Shown piece by piece: positions 1 through 8,567 of a stretch of 64,000 nt of DNA. Source of the DNA: Bog-473 sp963742035. Lineage in GTDB: Bacteria; Actinomycetota; Acidimicrobiia; Acidimicrobiales; RAAP-2. The stretch spans positions 496,001 through 560,000 of the forward strand of contig CAVUKH010000002.1 in NCBI GenBank assembly GCA_963742035.1, in the 5' to 3' direction. Position numbers and translations under genes: made by a program. Each line of letters begins with the position of its first letter. Position 1 is the first letter of the stretch. The notes under the pieces were generated by a model, which saw nothing but the letters and a program-made list of their open reading frames with translations, made no database searches and was not told the origin of the DNA.

Positions 1-175
1 CTGCTCGGAGGCCTACTTCCACTCGGCCGCGGAGAACATCCAGATCCACGGGGGCATCGGCTTCACGTGGGAGCACCCGGCCCACCTCTACTTCAAGCGG
101 GCCAAGTCGTCGGAGCTGTTGCTGGGCGATCCCTCGTACCACCGCGAGTTGCTGGCACAGCGCATCGGCATCTGA
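1..175 (+). CDS. acyl-CoA dehydrogenase, C-terminal fragment
   Basis: The open frame enters from the left edge and ends at the TGA at 173-175. The visible 57 residues form the C-terminal helical domain of an acyl-CoA dehydrogenase, with the family motif IHGGIGFTWEHPAH followed by FKRAKSSELLLGD. Members oxidise acyl-CoA thioesters using FAD. Substrate class cannot be judged from the tail. The next gene starts 1 nt after the stop, so the two are probably co-transcribed. Confidence 0.9.
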   Translation, partial: CSEAYFHSAAENIQIHGGIGFTWEHPAHLYFKRAKSSELLLGDPSYHRELLAQRIGI

Positions 176-176
176 C

Positions 177-926
177 GTGCCGGGGCCCTTCAGGCTCCGC
201 CCCGGGCCGGCGGGGGACCTCGCCACCTACGCCAGCGCCACCCCACCGGGTGCGCCCGCCCATGGCCACGTGGTCCTGGTGCACGATCTGCCCCGGCCCA
301 AGGGAGCGGCCGCCGACGTCGCCGTGACCTATCCCGCCCTGGCCGACCGGCTCACCCGGGAGTCGGGCTGGCGCGTGGTGACGGCCTCCCTGCGGGGCAC
401 CGGCGAGTCGGCGGGCGACTTCTCGGCTCTGGGCTGGCTGGACGACCTGGGGTACCTGGCCGCGGCGGAGATCCCCGAGTCGGCTCCCCGCCTCGTCGTG
501 GGCTTCGGCTTCGGCGGCGTGCTGGCGTTGCACCTGGCCGCGGGGGACGATCGGGTGGCGGGGGTCGCGTGCCTCGGTACGCCGGCCGACCTGGGTCCGT
601 TGGCCGCCGAACCCGAGCAGCTGGTGGAGCGCTGCCGCCAGACCGGCGTGGTCAGCACACCCGGGTTCCCCGCCTCCGTCGACACTTGGGCCAAGGAGCT
701 CTCCGTCCTGCACCCCACCGAGGACGCCGCCCTGCTGAAGGGACGACCGCTCCTGATGGTCCACGGCTCCGACGACCCCGACGTGCCCCTCGCCGACGCC
801 CGGGCCCTGGCGGACGCCGCCACAGGGCCCTCGGAGCTGCACGCGGTGCTGGGAGCCGGCCACTGGCTGCGGGCGGACCCCCGGGTCATCGCCATTCTGG
901 TGGGGTGGCTGGAGCGGCGGCACTGA
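177..926 (+). CDS. alpha/beta-hydrolase fold protein lacking the nucleophile Ser
   Basis: A 249-residue protein starting at a GTG one base after the upstream stop. It has the order of an alpha/beta hydrolase: VVLVHDLP strand/oxyanion region, the nucleophile-elbow position at about residue 107, an acid region GSDDPDVPL at about residue 200, and GAGHWLR as the candidate catalytic His near the C-terminus. The elbow reads G-F-G-F-G-G, where active enzymes carry G-x-S-x-G, so the nucleophilic Ser is Gly. It may be a non-catalytic member or may use a different mechanism. No signal peptide is seen. Substrate unknown. Confidence 0.75.
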   Translation: MPGPFRLRPGPAGDLATYASATPPGAPAHGHVVLVHDLPRPKGAAADVAVTYPALADRLTRESGWRVVTASLRGTGESAGDFSALGWLDDLGYLAAAEIPESAPRLVVGFGFGGVLALHLAAGDDRVAGVACLGTPADLGPLAAEPEQLVERCRQTGVVSTPGFPASVDTWAKELSVLHPTEDAALLKGRPLLMVHGSDDPDVPLADARALADAATGPSELHAVLGAGHWLRADPRVIAILVGWLERRH

Positions 927-1139
927 GGGATCACAACGGGCCGTCAACAATGGCGGCCACCATCCGTGCTGGTGCTCAAGCAGGCGCTCGGGGCGCCGAT
1001 GACTAGGACGTGTCGGGTTGGGGTGGAACGAAGTTCATGGTCGTCCTGGACGCGAGCGAGGCCCGGCTCGCGCAGCCCTATGACCAGGAGGCGGAGGCCG
1101 GGGCCGAGCCCGCCGGCACGCCCACGTCCGAGACCGCCG

Positions 1140-1799
1140 TCACGTCCGAGGCGCCGGAGGTGGCGCGCTACTCGACGCTCGATCGATCGCCTGACGAAGA
1201 GCCAGGGCCGCGTTTCGGGCATCGCTGGCGCTGGTCAGATAGCGGACAACGACGAAGTGGCGGGCACCGGCGCTCGTCAGAGCGGGAATCTTCTCGGGGG
1301 TCACTCCGCCTGTCACGAAGACAGGAACACTGGAGCGTGCGCTGGCCTGAGTGAGGTAGCCCAGCCCGGTGCCGGCACGGCCGGGCTTGGTGGGTGTGGC
1401 TTCCACTGGCCCCGCCGAGATGTAGCTCAGGTCCTGGTCTGCCGCACCCGCGAGGTCGCTCGGGCCGTGCGTCGACAGCCCGACGATGGCGCCTGGGCCG
1501 AGGATCCGCCGGGCCAGGGAAGCCGGCGCGTCGTCCTGGCCCACGTGCACACCGTCGGCCCCCACCTCGAGTGCGAGGTCGGGGCGGTCGTTCAGCACGA
1601 AGGGCACGCCCAGGTCGCGGCACACGGCCAGCGCCACCTTCGCCCGGGCCAGCAACGGCCTGGCCTCGAGGTCCTTGTCACGGAGCTGGACCACGTCCAC
1701 CCCGCCGGCGATGCAGTCGCGCAGGAAGGTGGCCAGGTCGGGCCGGTCCGGTGTACAGAGATAGAGGCGGCGCTCCGAGAGGTCGGCGCGCCCGCTCAC
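1140..1799 (-). CDS. thiE: thiamine-phosphate synthase
   Basis: A 219-residue TIM-barrel protein that should join HMP-pyrophosphate and thiazole-phosphate to give thiamine monophosphate. Diagnostic segments appear in order: QLRDKD, VLNDRPDLALEVGADGVHVGQDD, GLSTH, the phosphate-binding stretch VEATPTKPGRAGTGLGYL and VTGGV. The GTG start at 1799 overlaps the TGA of the upstream repair gene (GTGA), which implies translational coupling. The last dozen residues are low-complexity Ser/Pro. No thiamine riboswitch is seen before the gene, as it is internal to an operon. Confidence 0.93.
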   Translation of the reverse strand: MSGRADLSERRLYLCTPDRPDLATFLRDCIAGGVDVVQLRDKDLEARPLLARAKVALAVCRDLGVPFVLNDRPDLALEVGADGVHVGQDDAPASLARRILGPGAIVGLSTHGPSDLAGAADQDLSYISAGPVEATPTKPGRAGTGLGYLTQASARSSVPVFVTGGVTPEKIPALTSAGARHFVVVRYLTSASDARNAALALRQAIDRASSSAPPPAPRT

Positions 1800-2395
1800 G
1801 CCCCGGCTTGCGCCTTCGCCCTGGCCTTGGCCTTCATTGCCTTCTTGGTCGCCCTCACCTTGGCCAGGCTCTCGGGGTCGGTGATGTCGGCCACGGAGAG
1901 CGAGCTGCCCTCCTTGCCGTAGGGGGTGGTGACCTTGCGCCAGCCCTCCGGGCACACGCCCAGTTGCTTGCCCAGCAGCGCGGCGAAGATCTTGGCCTTC
2001 TGCTCGCCGAAGCCCGGGAGGGCGCGCAGGCGGCCGATCAGCTCGTCGCCGCTCTGGACGCCCTTCCAGATGTTGTCGGCCTTGTTCTGGTACTCGTCGG
2101 CCACGACACGGCAGACGGCCTGCACCCGGCCGGCCATGGAGCCCGGGTAGCGATGCAGAGCCGGCTGCTCTCGGAAGACGGCCGCCAGCTCGTCGGGCTC
2201 CATGGCGGCGATGGTGGCGGCGTTGAGCGGCCCCTTCGTGCCGAGGCGCTGCACGAGGTCGGCCGGCGAGGAGAACGCCTTCTCGATCGTCACCTGCTGG
2301 TCGAGCACCATGCCGATCAGCAGGGCCAGGGGATCGCGGCTCAGCACCGCGTCCGCCTTGTCGTCGCCGGTGATGTGGAGCGCGGTGGGTGCCAT
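1796..2395 (-). CDS. HhH-GPD-family DNA base-excision protein
   Basis: A 199-residue protein of the helix-hairpin-helix/GPD superfamily, which includes DNA glycosylases. The hairpin is visible as LPGFGEQKAKIFAALLG at about residues 118-134. No FeS Cys cluster of the Nth/MutY type is present. The C-terminus is a Lys/Ala-rich tail that may contact DNA. I chose ATG 2395, because an A/T-rich CAAAAT lies 7 nt upstream, rather than an earlier start that would add a non-conserved arginine-rich stretch. The gene is coupled to thiE by a GTGA overlap, with no obvious functional link. Confidence 0.85.
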   Translation of the reverse strand: MAPTALHITGDDKADAVLSRDPLALLIGMVLDQQVTIEKAFSSPADLVQRLGTKGPLNAATIAAMEPDELAAVFREQPALHRYPGSMAGRVQAVCRVVADEYQNKADNIWKGVQSGDELIGRLRALPGFGEQKAKIFAALLGKQLGVCPEGWRKVTTPYGKEGSSLSVADITDPESLAKVRATKKAMKAKARAKAQAGA

Positions 2396-2456
2396 GGCAG
2401 AGATTTTGGCACGGCCGCCCGCCAGGTACGGAAGTGGCCGCGGGGCGCGGCGCGGG

Positions 2457-2462
2457 CAGACT
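2457..2462 (+). promoter_or_regulatory. -10 box of leaderless Rrf2 gene
   Basis: CAGACT lies 6 nt before the ATG at 2469, the spacing seen at many genes in this window. It indicates that transcription starts at or next to the start codon. No Shine-Dalgarno sequence is present. Confidence 0.5.
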
Positions 2463-2468
2463 CTCCCC

Positions 2469-2921
2469 ATGCACATCCCGGCCAAGGTCGACTACGGAAT
2501 CCGGGCCCTCCTGGCGCTGGCCGCGGCCGGGACGCCGCAGACGGCCGAGTACCTGGCCGGGGAGCAGGGCCTGCCACCCCGTTTCCTGGGGGCGATTTTG
2601 GCCGATCTGCGCCGGGCCGGCGTGGTGGCCAGCCAGCGCGGAGCCGAGGGCGGCTACCGGCTGGCCCGCGACCCGGACGCCATCACGATCGCGGATGTCA
2701 TCCGCGCCCTGGACGGCCCGCTGGCCGAGGTGCGCGGCTACCGACCCGAGGCCACCAGCTACGACGGAGCGGCCGAGAACCTCCAGCAGGTCTGGGTGGC
2801 CGTCCGGGCCAGCCTGCGCTCCGTTCTCGAGAAGATCTCCCTGAACGACGTCATTTCGGGGAAGCTCCCGCCGCACGTGCAAAAGCTGGTGACGGACCCG
2901 GATGCCTGGATCGCCCACTGA
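2469..2921 (+). CDS. Rrf2-family transcriptional regulator without FeS cysteines
   Basis: A 150-residue winged-helix protein beginning MHIPAKVDYGIRALLALA, typical of Rrf2/IscR/NsrR regulators. The recognition helix and wing follow (PPRFLGAILADLRRAG and then GAEGGYRLAR). It contains no cysteine at all, so the three-Cys FeS-binding loop of IscR/NsrR is absent. It must sense through a ligand, a partner protein or another mechanism, as the cluster-free CymR does. It is divergent from the HhH-GPD gene, and its end overlaps the start of the DinB gene by 20 nt. Confidence 0.88.
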   Translation: MHIPAKVDYGIRALLALAAAGTPQTAEYLAGEQGLPPRFLGAILADLRRAGVVASQRGAEGGYRLARDPDAITIADVIRALDGPLAEVRGYRPEATSYDGAAENLQQVWVAVRASLRSVLEKISLNDVISGKLPPHVQKLVTDPDAWIAH

Positions 2922-3411
2922 GGACGAGGGGTCCGCACCGGTCGCCCTCCCGGTCAGCGATTACCTGTGGTTCGTGGACCTGGCGCTCACGCAGATGACG
3001 GCCATCGTGGAGGATCTCGGTGACGAACTGGTCAACCGGCGCCCCCCGTTCCGCGACACCAACTCGGCCTACGTGATCCTGACCCACTGTCTCGGCGTCA
3101 TGGAGTATTGGGGAGGCGCCACGGTGGCCGAGCGGCCGATTCAGCGCGACCGAGCCGAGGAGTTCACGGCCAGTGGCGACGTCGCCGGCCTGGTGCGCCG
3201 CACCGAGCAGGCCCGCCGCCGGCTGCGGGAGGACCTGGTGGGTCTGCGTGCGGGCGCGCCACCGGTCAACGTCCGGCCCGACCCCGACGATCCGGTGCCC
3301 TACACGGAGAGGAAGGGGGCGGTGCTCGTCCACATTCTAGAGGAGCTGTTCCAGCACTGCGGGCAGATGGAGCTCACCCGGGACGCGCTGGTGGCCAGCC
3401 GGCGCCGGTGA
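2902..3411 (+). CDS. DinB-like (DUF664-type) metal-binding four-helix protein
   Basis: A 169-residue protein with the layout of the DinB/mycothiol-dependent enzyme superfamily: a four-helix bundle with His ligands, here ILTHCLG at about residue 56 and EELFQHCGQMELTRD near the end. Related actinobacterial proteins include thiol-dependent transferases and many uncharacterised members. The ATG overlaps the Rrf2 gene's end, and the stop overlaps the next GTG (GTGA), so the three genes form an operon. Substrate unknown. Confidence 0.75.
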   Translation: MPGSPTEDEGSAPVALPVSDYLWFVDLALTQMTAIVEDLGDELVNRRPPFRDTNSAYVILTHCLGVMEYWGGATVAERPIQRDRAEEFTASGDVAGLVRRTEQARRRLREDLVGLRAGAPPVNVRPDPDDPVPYTERKGAVLVHILEELFQHCGQMELTRDALVASRRR

Positions 3412-3728
3412 CGGTCGGGGACGGCGGGGTGCCGATCGCCTGCACACTCGACGCGGCAGCGCGGCAGGACCGCGCCGACGCCTGGCGGGCCCTGGTGGCG
3501 ACCCGGGTGACGGCGGTGGAGGTGGACGAGGCCTCCGTGCGCCTGCTGCTGGATCCGTCCGATGCCGCGCTGACCACGGCGGTGGCACTGGCCCAGGCCG
3601 AGAAGGAGTGCTGTCCGTTCTTCGTCGTCTCGCTGGCGCTGCAGGCGGACCGGCGCACGCTCGTCCTGGCGGTGCCCGACGGCGCCCAAGAGGTCCTGGC
3701 CGCGTTCGCGGCGATGCTCTCCGGCTGA
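3408..3728 (+). CDS. small protein with ECCPF motif
   Basis: A 106-residue protein starting at the GTG that overlaps the previous stop. It contains the motif KECCPFF at about residues 65-71, within a helix-strand context. This ECCPF signature recurs in small bacterial proteins often encoded near redox or metal genes. Adjacent cysteines could bind a thiophilic metal or form a disulphide, but no function is established here. Coupling to the DinB-like and Rrf2 genes suggests a shared stress or thiol role (inference). Confidence 0.6.
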   Translation: MTVGDGGVPIACTLDAAARQDRADAWRALVATRVTAVEVDEASVRLLLDPSDAALTTAVALAQAEKECCPFFVVSLALQADRRTLVLAVPDGAQEVLAAFAAMLSG

Positions 3729-3735
3729 CGGTCGC

Positions 3736-6447
3736 TCAGACCACGAAGGGTGGGTCGCCGTCGCTGTCGATCCCGAACTCGGCGATGGCCTCGGCCACGA
3801 CAGAGGTCTGCAGGCGCCCGCCGAGGGCGAGCTGTTGGAGCACGGCGACGACCAGGTGGGCGCTGTCGACCTCGAAGTAGGACCGCAGCGCATCGCGGGC
3901 GTCGGAACGCCCGAAGCCGTCGGTCCCGAGTGACGCATAGGGACGGTCGACGAACCGTGCCACCTGGTCGGGCACGCTCCGCATGTAGTCGGTGATGGCG
4001 ACCACGGGGTCTGGCCCCGCGCCCAGCGTCGCGGTGATGTTGGCGGTGCGGGGCTGCGCCTCGGGATGCAGCCGGTTCCAGCGTTCCACCTCGAGGGCCT
4101 CGGTGCGCAGGTTGGTCCACGACGTGACGGCCCAGGTGTCGGCGGCGACGCCGTAGCGCTCGGCCAGGATGTGCTGCGCGTCCATGGCGACCTTCCACAT
4201 CGGCCCGGAGAAGCACAACGATGCCCGCAGCTCTTTGTCGCCGTTCGTATCGGGGGCGGCGTTGAAGCGGTAGATCCCGTCGATGATGCCCCTGCGCACC
4301 TCCTCGCCGTCGACGCCTTGGGGCAGCGGCGGCATCGGGTACGTCTCGTTGTAGAGCGTGAGGTACCAGAAGCGGTCCCGGGGGGTCGCCCCGAGCATCT
4401 CGGAGACGGCCGTGTCCATGATCACCGCCACCTCGTAGGCGAAAGAGGCGTCGTAGACCACGGCCGCCGGGTTGGTCGAGGCCAGGAGGGGCGATTGGCC
4501 GTCGTCGTGTTGCAGGCCTTCGCCCATCAGCGTGGTGCGCCCGGCCGTGCAGCCGGCCAGGATGCCGCGACCGCGCATGTCGCCCAAGGCCCAGGCGAGA
4601 TCACCGACCCGCTGGAAGCCGAACATGGAATAGAAGAGGTAGACGGGCACCATCGGCTGGCCCCACGTGGCGTAGGCGGTGGACAGCGCGATGAAGCTGG
4701 CCAACGCGCCGGCCTCGGTGATGCCCTCCTCGAGCATCTGCCCCGAGGAGCTCTCGGCGTAGTTCAGGGGCAGATCGGCGTCGACCGGAATGTAGTTCTG
4801 CCCGTCGGGCGCGTAGATCTTCGTCTCGGCGATCAGCGGCTCGAGCCCGAACGTGCGGGCCTCGTCCGAGACGATGGGTGCCACCAGCGAGCCGACGGTG
4901 GGGTCGCGCACGAGGTTGCGCAGCAGGCGGGCGAACACCATGGTGGTCGACACGGCCTGCTTACCCGACCCGGATGCGAATTCCTCGAAGACCTTGGCGT
5001 CGGGCCGCAACGCCGGCGTGGGACGCACCACGCGGACGGGGAGCGGGCCGTCGAGCACGCGGCCCCGGGCGCGCAGGTACTCCATGGCATCGGAGCCCTC
5101 GGCGGGGCGGATATAGGGCGGGTCGCCCTCCAGCGCGGCGTCGGGGATGTCGTCTGTCATGTACAGGCGGTCGCGTAGCGCGCGCACCTGCGCCTTGGTC
5201 ATCTTCTTGATCTGGTGCGTGGCGTTGCGCGCCTCGATCTCGGGCCCGAGCGTCCAGCCCTTGATCGTCTTGGCCAAAATGACGGTGGGCGAGCCCTTTT
5301 GCTCTGTGGCCAGCTTGTAGGCGGCGTAGAGCTTGCGGTAGTCGTGCCCTCCGCGCGGGAGCGAGACCAGTTCGTCGTCGCTCAGGTCCTCGACCAGTTT
5401 TCGCAGGCGGGGGTCAGGGCCGAAGAAGTGCTCGCGGATGTAGGCCCCCGACTCGACGGCCAGCTTCTGGTACTCGCCGTCGACAGTCGTGTTCATGCGG
5501 TCGAGCAGGACACCGTCGACGTCCTTGGCCAGCAACGCGTCCCAGCGCGAGCCCCAGATCACCTTGATCACGTTCCAGCCGGCACCGCGGAACACCGCCT
5601 CGAGCTCCTGAATGATCTTCCCGTTGCCGCGCACCGGACCGTCCAACCGCTGCAGGTTGCAATTGACGACGAAGATCAGGTTGTCGAGATGCTCACGTCC
5701 GGCGACGCCGAGGGCGCCGATGGACTCGGGCTCGTCCATCTCGCCGTCGCCCACGAAGCACCAGACACGGCTCGCGCTGGTGTCGACGAGGCGACGCAGG
5801 TTGAGGTAGCGGTTGATGTGGGCCTGGTAGATGGCGGCAATGGGCCCGAGTCCCATCGACACGGTGGGGAACTCCCAGAAATCGGGGAGCGAGCGCGGGT
5901 GTGGGTAGCTGGGCAGGCCGTCGCCCGCCACCTCGTGGCGGTAGTTGTCGAGCTCCTTCTCGGTCAGCCGGCCCTCGACATAGGCGCGGGCGTAGATGCC
6001 GGGTGACGCGTGCCCCTGGAAGAAGACCTGGTCGCCGAAGCCGCCGTCCGCCTTGCCGCGGAAGAAGTGGTTGAAGCCGACCTCGTAGAGCGCCGCCGAG
6101 CTGGCATAGGTCGACAGGTGTCCGCCGATTCCCTCGGTGCGCGTGTTGGCGCGCGTGACCATGGCCGCGGCGTTCCAGCGGATGTAGGCCCGGATGCGCC
6201 GCTCCTGGTACTCGTCGCCGGGGAACCACGGTTCGGCATCAGCCGGAATGGTGTTCACGTACGGGGTCGAGACGGTGGCCGGGAACTCGACCTGCTTGGT
6301 GCGGGCCCGCTCCAAGAGCTTCATGAGGAGGTAGCGCGCCCGGGCCCGGCCCCGGGCGTCCACGATGGCGTCGAACGAATCGAGCCACTCCTCGGTCTCT
6401 CCCGGATCGGTATCGGGGACTTGGTGGCTGATCCCGTCGAACAGCAT
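3736..6447 (-). CDS. aceE: pyruvate dehydrogenase E1 component, homodimeric type
   Basis: A 903-residue thiamine-diphosphate enzyme of the single-chain AceE type, close to the usual 890-930 residues. It decarboxylates pyruvate and passes the acetyl group to the lipoyl arm of E2. The ThDP/Mg motif GDGEMDEPES is at about residue 231, with VNCNLQRLDGPVRGNGKIIQ following. The N-terminal TEGIGGHLSTYASSAALYEVGFNHFF segment and the C-terminal transketolase-like domain are both present. The ATG at 6447 has TACCGT 6 nt upstream, indicating a leaderless transcript, and it is divergent from rnhA. E3 and E2 follow on the opposite strand, so the whole complex is encoded here. Confidence 0.96.
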   Translation of the reverse strand: MLFDGISHQVPDTDPGETEEWLDSFDAIVDARGRARARYLLMKLLERARTKQVEFPATVSTPYVNTIPADAEPWFPGDEYQERRIRAYIRWNAAAMVTRANTRTEGIGGHLSTYASSAALYEVGFNHFFRGKADGGFGDQVFFQGHASPGIYARAYVEGRLTEKELDNYRHEVAGDGLPSYPHPRSLPDFWEFPTVSMGLGPIAAIYQAHINRYLNLRRLVDTSASRVWCFVGDGEMDEPESIGALGVAGREHLDNLIFVVNCNLQRLDGPVRGNGKIIQELEAVFRGAGWNVIKVIWGSRWDALLAKDVDGVLLDRMNTTVDGEYQKLAVESGAYIREHFFGPDPRLRKLVEDLSDDELVSLPRGGHDYRKLYAAYKLATEQKGSPTVILAKTIKGWTLGPEIEARNATHQIKKMTKAQVRALRDRLYMTDDIPDAALEGDPPYIRPAEGSDAMEYLRARGRVLDGPLPVRVVRPTPALRPDAKVFEEFASGSGKQAVSTTMVFARLLRNLVRDPTVGSLVAPIVSDEARTFGLEPLIAETKIYAPDGQNYIPVDADLPLNYAESSSGQMLEEGITEAGALASFIALSTAYATWGQPMVPVYLFYSMFGFQRVGDLAWALGDMRGRGILAGCTAGRTTLMGEGLQHDDGQSPLLASTNPAAVVYDASFAYEVAVIMDTAVSEMLGATPRDRFWYLTLYNETYPMPPLPQGVDGEEVRRGIIDGIYRFNAAPDTNGDKELRASLCFSGPMWKVAMDAQHILAERYGVAADTWAVTSWTNLRTEALEVERWNRLHPEAQPRTANITATLGAGPDPVVAITDYMRSVPDQVARFVDRPYASLGTDGFGRSDARDALRSYFEVDSAHLVVAVLQQLALGGRLQTSVVAEAIAEFGIDSDGDPPFVV

Positions 6448-6453
6448 TGCTCC

Positions 6454-6459
6454 ACGGTA
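6454..6459 (-). promoter_or_regulatory. -10 box of aceE
   Basis: On the minus strand TACCGT is followed by GGAGCA and then the aceE ATG. The 6-nt gap fits leaderless transcription. Confidence 0.55.
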
Positions 6460-6502
6460 CCGGGAGGCGGGGGACCACCACGACCACGACCGCTGGGTGT
6501 GT

Positions 6503-6508
6503 CACATT
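6503..6508 (+). promoter_or_regulatory. -10 box of rnhA
   Basis: CACATT is followed by 6 nt and the rnhA ATG at 6515. About 70 bp separate the aceE and rnhA starts, so both promoters lie within this short divergent region. Confidence 0.45.
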
Positions 6509-6514
6509 TGTGCC

Positions 6515-6979
6515 ATGTCACCTGAGAGCGGCCCGATCGTCGTGTACACGGACGGCGCGTGCCGGGGCAATCCCGGGCCCGGCGGGTGGGCCTGGGCCGT
6601 GCCGGGCGGGGCCTACGCCAGCGGCGCGGAGGGCCACACCACCAATCAGCGCATGGAGATCACAGCGGCGCTCGAGGCCCTGCGCTCGCTGACGCCCGAC
6701 GCGCCCGACGGGATCGAAGTCGTGAGTGACTCGACGTACGTGGTCAAGTGCTTCACGGACGGATGGTGGCGGGGCTGGCGGCGGCGCGGCTGGAAGAACG
6801 CACAGAACAAGCCGGTGGCGAACCGTGACCTGTGGGAGCCGCTGCTGGCCCTCGCCCTCGACCCGGGCGTCGTCGTCACCTTCCGTTGGGTGAAGGGCCA
6901 CTCGGGTGACCACTGGAACGACAGGGTCGACGAGTTGGCCACGCAGGCGGCCGACGTGGGGAGCGGAACGAGCGGCTGA
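6515..6979 (+). CDS. rnhA: ribonuclease HI
   Basis: A 154-residue RNase H1 that cleaves the RNA strand of RNA-DNA hybrids. The four carboxylates of the active site are visible: VYTDGACRGNPGPGGWA (Asp), RMEITAA (Glu), VSDSTYVV (Asp) and NDRVDELA (Asp). The basic handle WWRGWRRRGWKNAQNKPV and the GHSGD loop are also present, so the protein resembles the E. coli enzyme in length and layout. Translation probably starts on a leaderless mRNA. Confidence 0.95.
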   Translation: MSPESGPIVVYTDGACRGNPGPGGWAWAVPGGAYASGAEGHTTNQRMEITAALEALRSLTPDAPDGIEVVSDSTYVVKCFTDGWWRGWRRRGWKNAQNKPVANRDLWEPLLALALDPGVVVTFRWVKGHSGDHWNDRVDELATQAADVGSGTSG

Positions 6980-7035
6980 GCGGTGCTGTGCCGCTGTCGC
7001 CGGTCTCGCCGGTCTCGCCGGTGTGGTCGGGCCGG

Positions 7036-7041
7036 TAGGCT
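7036..7041 (+). promoter_or_regulatory. candidate -10 box upstream of lpdA
   Basis: TAGGCT would place the transcript start near 7048 and give lpdA a leader of about 100 nt. An ATG at 7062 is in frame with lpdA and would add 30 residues. The Shine-Dalgarno before 7152 argues for the shorter protein. Confidence 0.4.
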
Positions 7042-7151
7042 GCGGAGGTCACGCGCGGGGCATGGAGAGGATTCTCGCCAGTGCGATCGGGTTGTTCCGG
7101 GGAGGCCGAGCGCGCCGGACGGACGTTCTGAGCACAGGGAGAGGAAGGGCG

Positions 7152-8567
7152 ATGGCAGGCGAGGACGAGTTCGACATCGTCGTGATCGGCGGTGGTCCCG
7201 GCGGCTATGCGACTGCGCTCTACGGTGCCGCGGCCGGCCTCTCCGTCGCCATTGTGGAGCGGGACAAAGTGGGCGGAACGTGCCTGCACCGCGGTTGCAT
7301 CCCGGCCAAGGAATTCCTCGAGACGGCCGCGGTCTACCGGACGATCGAGAGCTCCAAGGAGTTCGGGATCGACACCTCGGGCGTCTCGATCGATTTCTCG
7401 GTGAGCCAGGACCGCAAGAACGCCGTGGTGGGCAAGCTGCACAAGGGCCTGGCCGGACTGCTCAAGGGGCGCAAGGTCACCACGCTGTCGGGTACGGGCA
7501 CCCTGAAGACGGACCACCGCGTCGAGGTGGTGGACGGGGAGGATGCCGGCCGCGTCATCGTCGGCCGCAATGTCGTCCTGGCGGCCGGATCCGTACCGTT
7601 CCTCCTGCCCGGCTTCGAGGTCGACGGGCGCTTGATCATGACGTCGGACGAGTTCCTCGACCTCAAGGAGCTCCCGGCCTCGGCCGTCATCATCGGCGGC
7701 GGCGTCGTCGGATGCGAGTTCGCCTCGCTCCTGGCCGACCTCGGCTCGAAGGTCACCATTCTGGAGGCGCTCGACACCATCCTCCCGGGCTGCGACGACG
7801 ACATCACCCGCCTCCTCGTCCGTTCGTTCAAGAAGCGCGGGATCGACATCGTCACCGGCGTCAACGTCGAGGGGCACACGCCGTCGGCGGACGGGACGAT
7901 CACGACGGTGAAGGCGGGGGACCAGACCTTCGATGCGGAGGCGGTCGTCGTGTCGGTGGGCCGGCGTCCCCGCACGGAGGGCTTGGTGGCCGACGGGCTG
8001 GGGGTCGAAATGGATCGGCGTGGCTTCGTGGCTACCGACGATCATCAGCGCACCGGCGTCGACGGCGTCTTCGCAGTGGGCGACATCGTGGCCGGTACCC
8101 CGCAGCTGGCCCACGTGGGGTTCGCCGAGGCCATCGTGGCGGTCAAGACCATGCTGGGCGAGCCGGTGGTGCCGGTCGACAACGCCAAGGTGCCGTGGGC
8201 CATCTACTGCCGACCCGAGGTGGCCTTCTGCGGCATGACCGAGGCGCAGGCCAAAGAGGCCGGCATTGCGGTGGTGACCAAGAAGGATCCCTACGGCGGT
8301 AACAGCCGGGCCCAGATCATCGGCGAGACCGAGGGAGTCGTGAAGATCATCGCCGAGCAGCAAGCCGACGGGACGGCGGGACGGATTTTGGGGGTGCACC
8401 TGTGTGGCCCCTGGGTGACCGAGCAGCTCGGTGCCGGCTATCTGGCGGTGAACTGGGAGGCGCTCCCCGAAGAGGTGGCGCACTTCATTCAGCCGCACCC
8501 GTCGCTGTCCGAGACATTCGGTGAGACCATGCTCGCGTTGAGCGGAAGGGGACTGCACGTTGGCTGA
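7152..8567 (+). CDS. lpdA: dihydrolipoyl dehydrogenase (E3)
   Basis: A 471-residue flavoprotein disulphide reductase that reoxidises dihydrolipoyl groups with NAD+. Visible are the FAD motif VVIGGGPGGYATAL, the redox pair GGTCLHRGCIP, the NAD motif IIGGGVVGCEFASLL, the FAD segment VFAVGDIV, and the C-terminal active-site His-Glu region HPSLSETFGE. The start at ATG 7152 is supported by GGAGAGG 7 nt upstream. The stop lies within the first codons of the E2 gene (8-nt overlap), so E3 and E2 are translated as an operon. Confidence 0.96.
   Translation: MAGEDEFDIVVIGGGPGGYATALYGAAAGLSVAIVERDKVGGTCLHRGCIPAKEFLETAAVYRTIESSKEFGIDTSGVSIDFSVSQDRKNAVVGKLHKGLAGLLKGRKVTTLSGTGTLKTDHRVEVVDGEDAGRVIVGRNVVLAAGSVPFLLPGFEVDGRLIMTSDEFLDLKELPASAVIIGGGVVGCEFASLLADLGSKVTILEALDTILPGCDDDITRLLVRSFKKRGIDIVTGVNVEGHTPSADGTITTVKAGDQTFDAEAVVVSVGRRPRTEGLVADGLGVEMDRRGFVATDDHQRTGVDGVFAVGDIVAGTPQLAHVGFAEAIVAVKTMLGEPVVPVDNAKVPWAIYCRPEVAFCGMTEAQAKEAGIAVVTKKDPYGGNSRAQIIGETEGVVKIIAEQQADGTAGRILGVHLCGPWVTEQLGAGYLAVNWEALPEEVAHFIQPHPSLSETFGETMLALSGRGLHVG

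Noticed and set aside
1800..2918. N-terminal extension of thiE through the repair gene and beyond
   Set aside because: Antisense or out-of-frame reading of other genes; the GTGA overlap at 1796-1799 gives the natural start.
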